Origin: Pseudoalteromonas luteoviolacea
GTDB taxonomy: Bacteria > Pseudomonadota > Gammaproteobacteria > Enterobacterales > Alteromonadaceae
Length of the DNA: 34,926 bases
NCBI RefSeq assembly: GCF_021654285.1
Contig: NZ_JAKFZS010000043.1
Location: 1-34,926, forward strand
Direction: 5' to 3'
The position numbers and the translations under genes are program-made. The notes below the pieces were generated by a model. It did not search any database, was not told the origin of the DNA, and was given only the letters and a program-made list of their open reading frames with translations. Positions 33,074 to 34,926 of the stretch are shown here, piece after piece. Every line of letters begins with the position of its first letter. Position 1 is the stretch's first letter.

Positions 33074-34270
33074 ATGATGAACAATTTTACTTCAGTTAAT
33101 AACCATGACGATAGCAAGACACCAGAAATTAAAGGTACAGTTTTAAACCGATTTAAGCCCCTCAAGGATGCTTTTGTAGATAACTTTACACAACACCACG
33201 AAACTGGTGCGGCGATCTGTGTTTATCACAACGGGCAATTAGTGGTTAACTTATATGGCAATAACGAACACACGTCACCTTGGCAAGCAAATCACAGAGT
33301 CAGTGTAATGTCTTGCTCAAAAGCAATGCTGGCTATCTGCATCCACAAATTAGCTGCAAATCGGCAAATCGAATTACATGCCCCTATTTGTCGTTACTGG
33401 CCCGAGTTTGCAAAACACAATAAAGCACATATCACCATTGCCTCTGTGCTCAATCACAGCGCGGGATTACCTTGCCACTCTACGGGAAAACCCCATGATA
33501 TATTTGATTGGCAAGCATCAATTAGCAATCTTGAATCAGCCGATCCTATCTTTCTTGCAGGACAAAAGCTCGTATATCATGCCCTTACATACGGTCATAT
33601 TTTAGGTGAGGTATTACGCCGCGTTGATGGCCGTGTGCCAAGCACATATTTCGATCAAGAAATAGCACAGCCGTTTGAAATTGATTGCGCATTAAAAAGG
33701 CAAGAAAACCATCCGCATCGGGATATAAAATCAAGCCCAGCCTTTTCTCGTTTTGGACTAAAAATAATGTCCCGTTGGTTGCCTTATATTCCTTATTGGA
33801 AATACCAGTATTTTAGACCGTGTAGTGAACACTATCACCCAAACTCATCTGCTTGGCATAATAGTGAGATCCCTGCGGTATCTGGCCATGCTTCAGCCTT
33901 TGGGCTCGCAAAAATGTATGCGTTCTTAGCAAGTGGCGGGACTTTAACAGGCAAAACACTTCTACCACTGTCACAGGTTAAAACAATGACGCAATTGAGT
34001 TTTGCAGGGCAAGAGCTGACAACCCAAAAGCAATGGCGCATGGGCGCTGGTATGATGCTCAACTCCCCGGACTTTTGCCCAATGGGGCCCAACTTAGAGG
34101 CATTTGGTCATATGGGTATGGGTGGTTCCATTGGGTTTGCCGACCCCAAATCACAACTTGCTTTTGCTTATGTGACTGAATCTTTTCATACCCCAAATAA
34201 ATACGACAAAAGCCTCTGCGGTAAACGGCAGCAGAACTTAATCAAAGGATTATATAAATCATTGTTATAA
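33074..34270 (+). CDS. Serine beta-lactamase-like hydrolase (class C/EstB-type)
   Basis: A 398-residue protein of the penicillin-binding/beta-lactamase serine hydrolase fold: SVMSCSKAMLAICIHKLAAN with nucleophile Ser80 and Lys83 in S-x-x-K, the LNHSAGLP motif at about 126-133, VYHALTYGHILGEVLRRVDG with Tyr168 as candidate base, and HMGMGGSIGFADP in place of the KTG motif. This set is typical of EstB-like esterases and transpeptidase-like enzymes rather than true cephalosporinases. No signal peptide is visible. I prefer ATG 33074 (MMNNFTSVNN) because the frame upstream overlaps the divergent AraC gene and lacks family similarity. Confidence 0.9.
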   Translation: MMNNFTSVNNHDDSKTPEIKGTVLNRFKPLKDAFVDNFTQHHETGAAICVYHNGQLVVNLYGNNEHTSPWQANHRVSVMSCSKAMLAICIHKLAANRQIELHAPICRYWPEFAKHNKAHITIASVLNHSAGLPCHSTGKPHDIFDWQASISNLESADPIFLAGQKLVYHALTYGHILGEVLRRVDGRVPSTYFDQEIAQPFEIDCALKRQENHPHRDIKSSPAFSRFGLKIMSRWLPYIPYWKYQYFRPCSEHYHPNSSAWHNSEIPAVSGHASAFGLAKMYAFLASGGTLTGKTLLPLSQVKTMTQLSFAGQELTTQKQWRMGAGMMLNSPDFCPMGPNLEAFGHMGMGGSIGFADPKSQLAFAYVTESFHTPNKYDKSLCGKRQQNLIKGLYKSLL

Positions 34271-34374
34271 GGGCTTACTAGTTAAGGGAGGTAACTACAA
34301 AAGTAGATTAATATCATTACCTTTGCTTTTAAAGCATGCTAATTTGATATCAAAATAATAATAATGGAACCACT

Positions 34375-34926
34375 ATGAAAGCCATTTATTTTACACTTAC
34401 CTCCCTTTGCGCCATGTCCGTGTATGCCAATTCGCCACTGCCCAACAATAGACATGTAAGTATACAAGGCAGTGCAACAGTTGAAGCAAAGCCCGACCTT
34501 GCTGATATTTCTTTTGAAGTTGAGGTCATGAAAAGTACTGCTTTGGCGGCAAAGCAAGCGCTAGATAAACGGGTCAATGCTTTATAAGAAGGATTGGGGA
34601 CATTTGGTATTAAAGATGAACATGTCTCGGCGTCTAGATTATTAACTGAACCTAATATTATTTATGATGATGAGGACAACCCAGTAGAATCAGGTTATAT
34701 CGCCACTCACTCACTGTCACGCTAACAGACATAACCAAGCTCAATAATTTTCTCAATTTCGCCCTGAGTGTAAAAATCGACACAATAGACGACATCAAAT
34801 TTAGATCATCAAAATCATCTCAATTCCGGCAAGAAGCGACCATGCAAGCTGTTCGCAACGCAAAGGATAAAGCCAATATATATGCCGAAGCTTTTGGCGC
34901 GAAACTCGGTCAAATCTACTGTATCG
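34375..34926 (+). pseudogene. SIMPL domain (DUF541) protein pseudogene, partial at window edge
   Basis: The reading starts with a signal peptide (MKAIYFTLTSLCAMSVYANS) and the SIMPL opening RHVSIQGSATVEAKPDLADI and SFEVEV. It stops at TAA 34585-34587 (VNAL-stop-EGLGTFGIKD), where a CAA Gln would be expected. The same frame continues to about GYIATHSLSR and a TAA, while the family sequence resumes in another frame (VTLTDITKLNNFLNF, KIDTIDDIKF, QEATMQAVRNAKDKANIYAE) up to the edge. The shift sits in an ACTC tandem tract near 34710-34722; one more ACTC unit would restore the frame. Two lesions make a functional product unlikely unless these are sequencing errors. Confidence 0.85.

Overview
The window looks like a chromosomal segment of a marine gammaproteobacterium of the Alteromonadales, most like Pseudoalteromonas. 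This is inferred from moderate A+T content, the protein mix (dCACHE chemoreceptor, GGDEF enzyme, secreted lipase, MFS/LysR pair) and general sequence flavour; no rRNA or other marker gene is present. There are no tRNA or rRNA genes, no CRISPR array, and no phage genes beyond collar-domain proteins.

Positions 1-11312 (minus strand) form one long, tightly packed gene train. In transcription order it encodes a Tat-signal beta-propeller, an Asp/Asn beta-hydroxylase-like dioxygenase, a GNAT acetyltransferase, a DUF6916-like small protein, three phage-tail-collar (microcystin-dependent-protein type) paralogues, a subtilisin-like protease, a TIGR03032-family protein, and a giant repeat-rich surface protein that runs off the left edge. 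The giant gene is an uninterrupted minus-strand reading frame of at least 1666 codons.

Positions 11811-18487 (plus strand) form a divergent operon: a 1278-residue Ser/Thr kinase / degenerate nucleotide cyclase / P-loop ATPase / helical-repeat fusion resembling the TOMM-system kinase/cyclase proteins; an 82-residue LigA-like small protein; an uncharacterised protein of about 320 residues; and an exported protein with a CxxCH haem-attachment motif. No YcaO cyclodehydratase or dehydrogenase is present. About 500 bp of AT-rich DNA separates this operon from the minus-strand train. Together the two arms are the best candidate here for an undescribed system: an intracellular signalling/small-protein module facing a set of exported and collar-domain proteins.

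Positions 18488-19644 are a scar: a decayed IS3-family element (stop codon in orfA, orfB internally deleted) followed by about 670 bp with no recognisable gene.

Positions 19645-34926 are ordinary accessory genes: an outer-membrane beta-barrel protein; a LysR regulator divergent from an MFS transporter and a GNAT enzyme; a chemoreceptor; a secreted lipase-like hydrolase with a membrane-anchored partner; a diguanylate cyclase; an XRE-type regulator divergent from a three-gene operon (small exported peptide, DUF2145, YiaA/YiaB-type membrane protein); a GNAT enzyme; an AraC regulator divergent from a serine-beta-lactamase-like hydrolase; and a SIMPL-domain pseudogene at the right edge carrying a premature stop and a frameshift consistent with loss of one 4-bp repeat unit.
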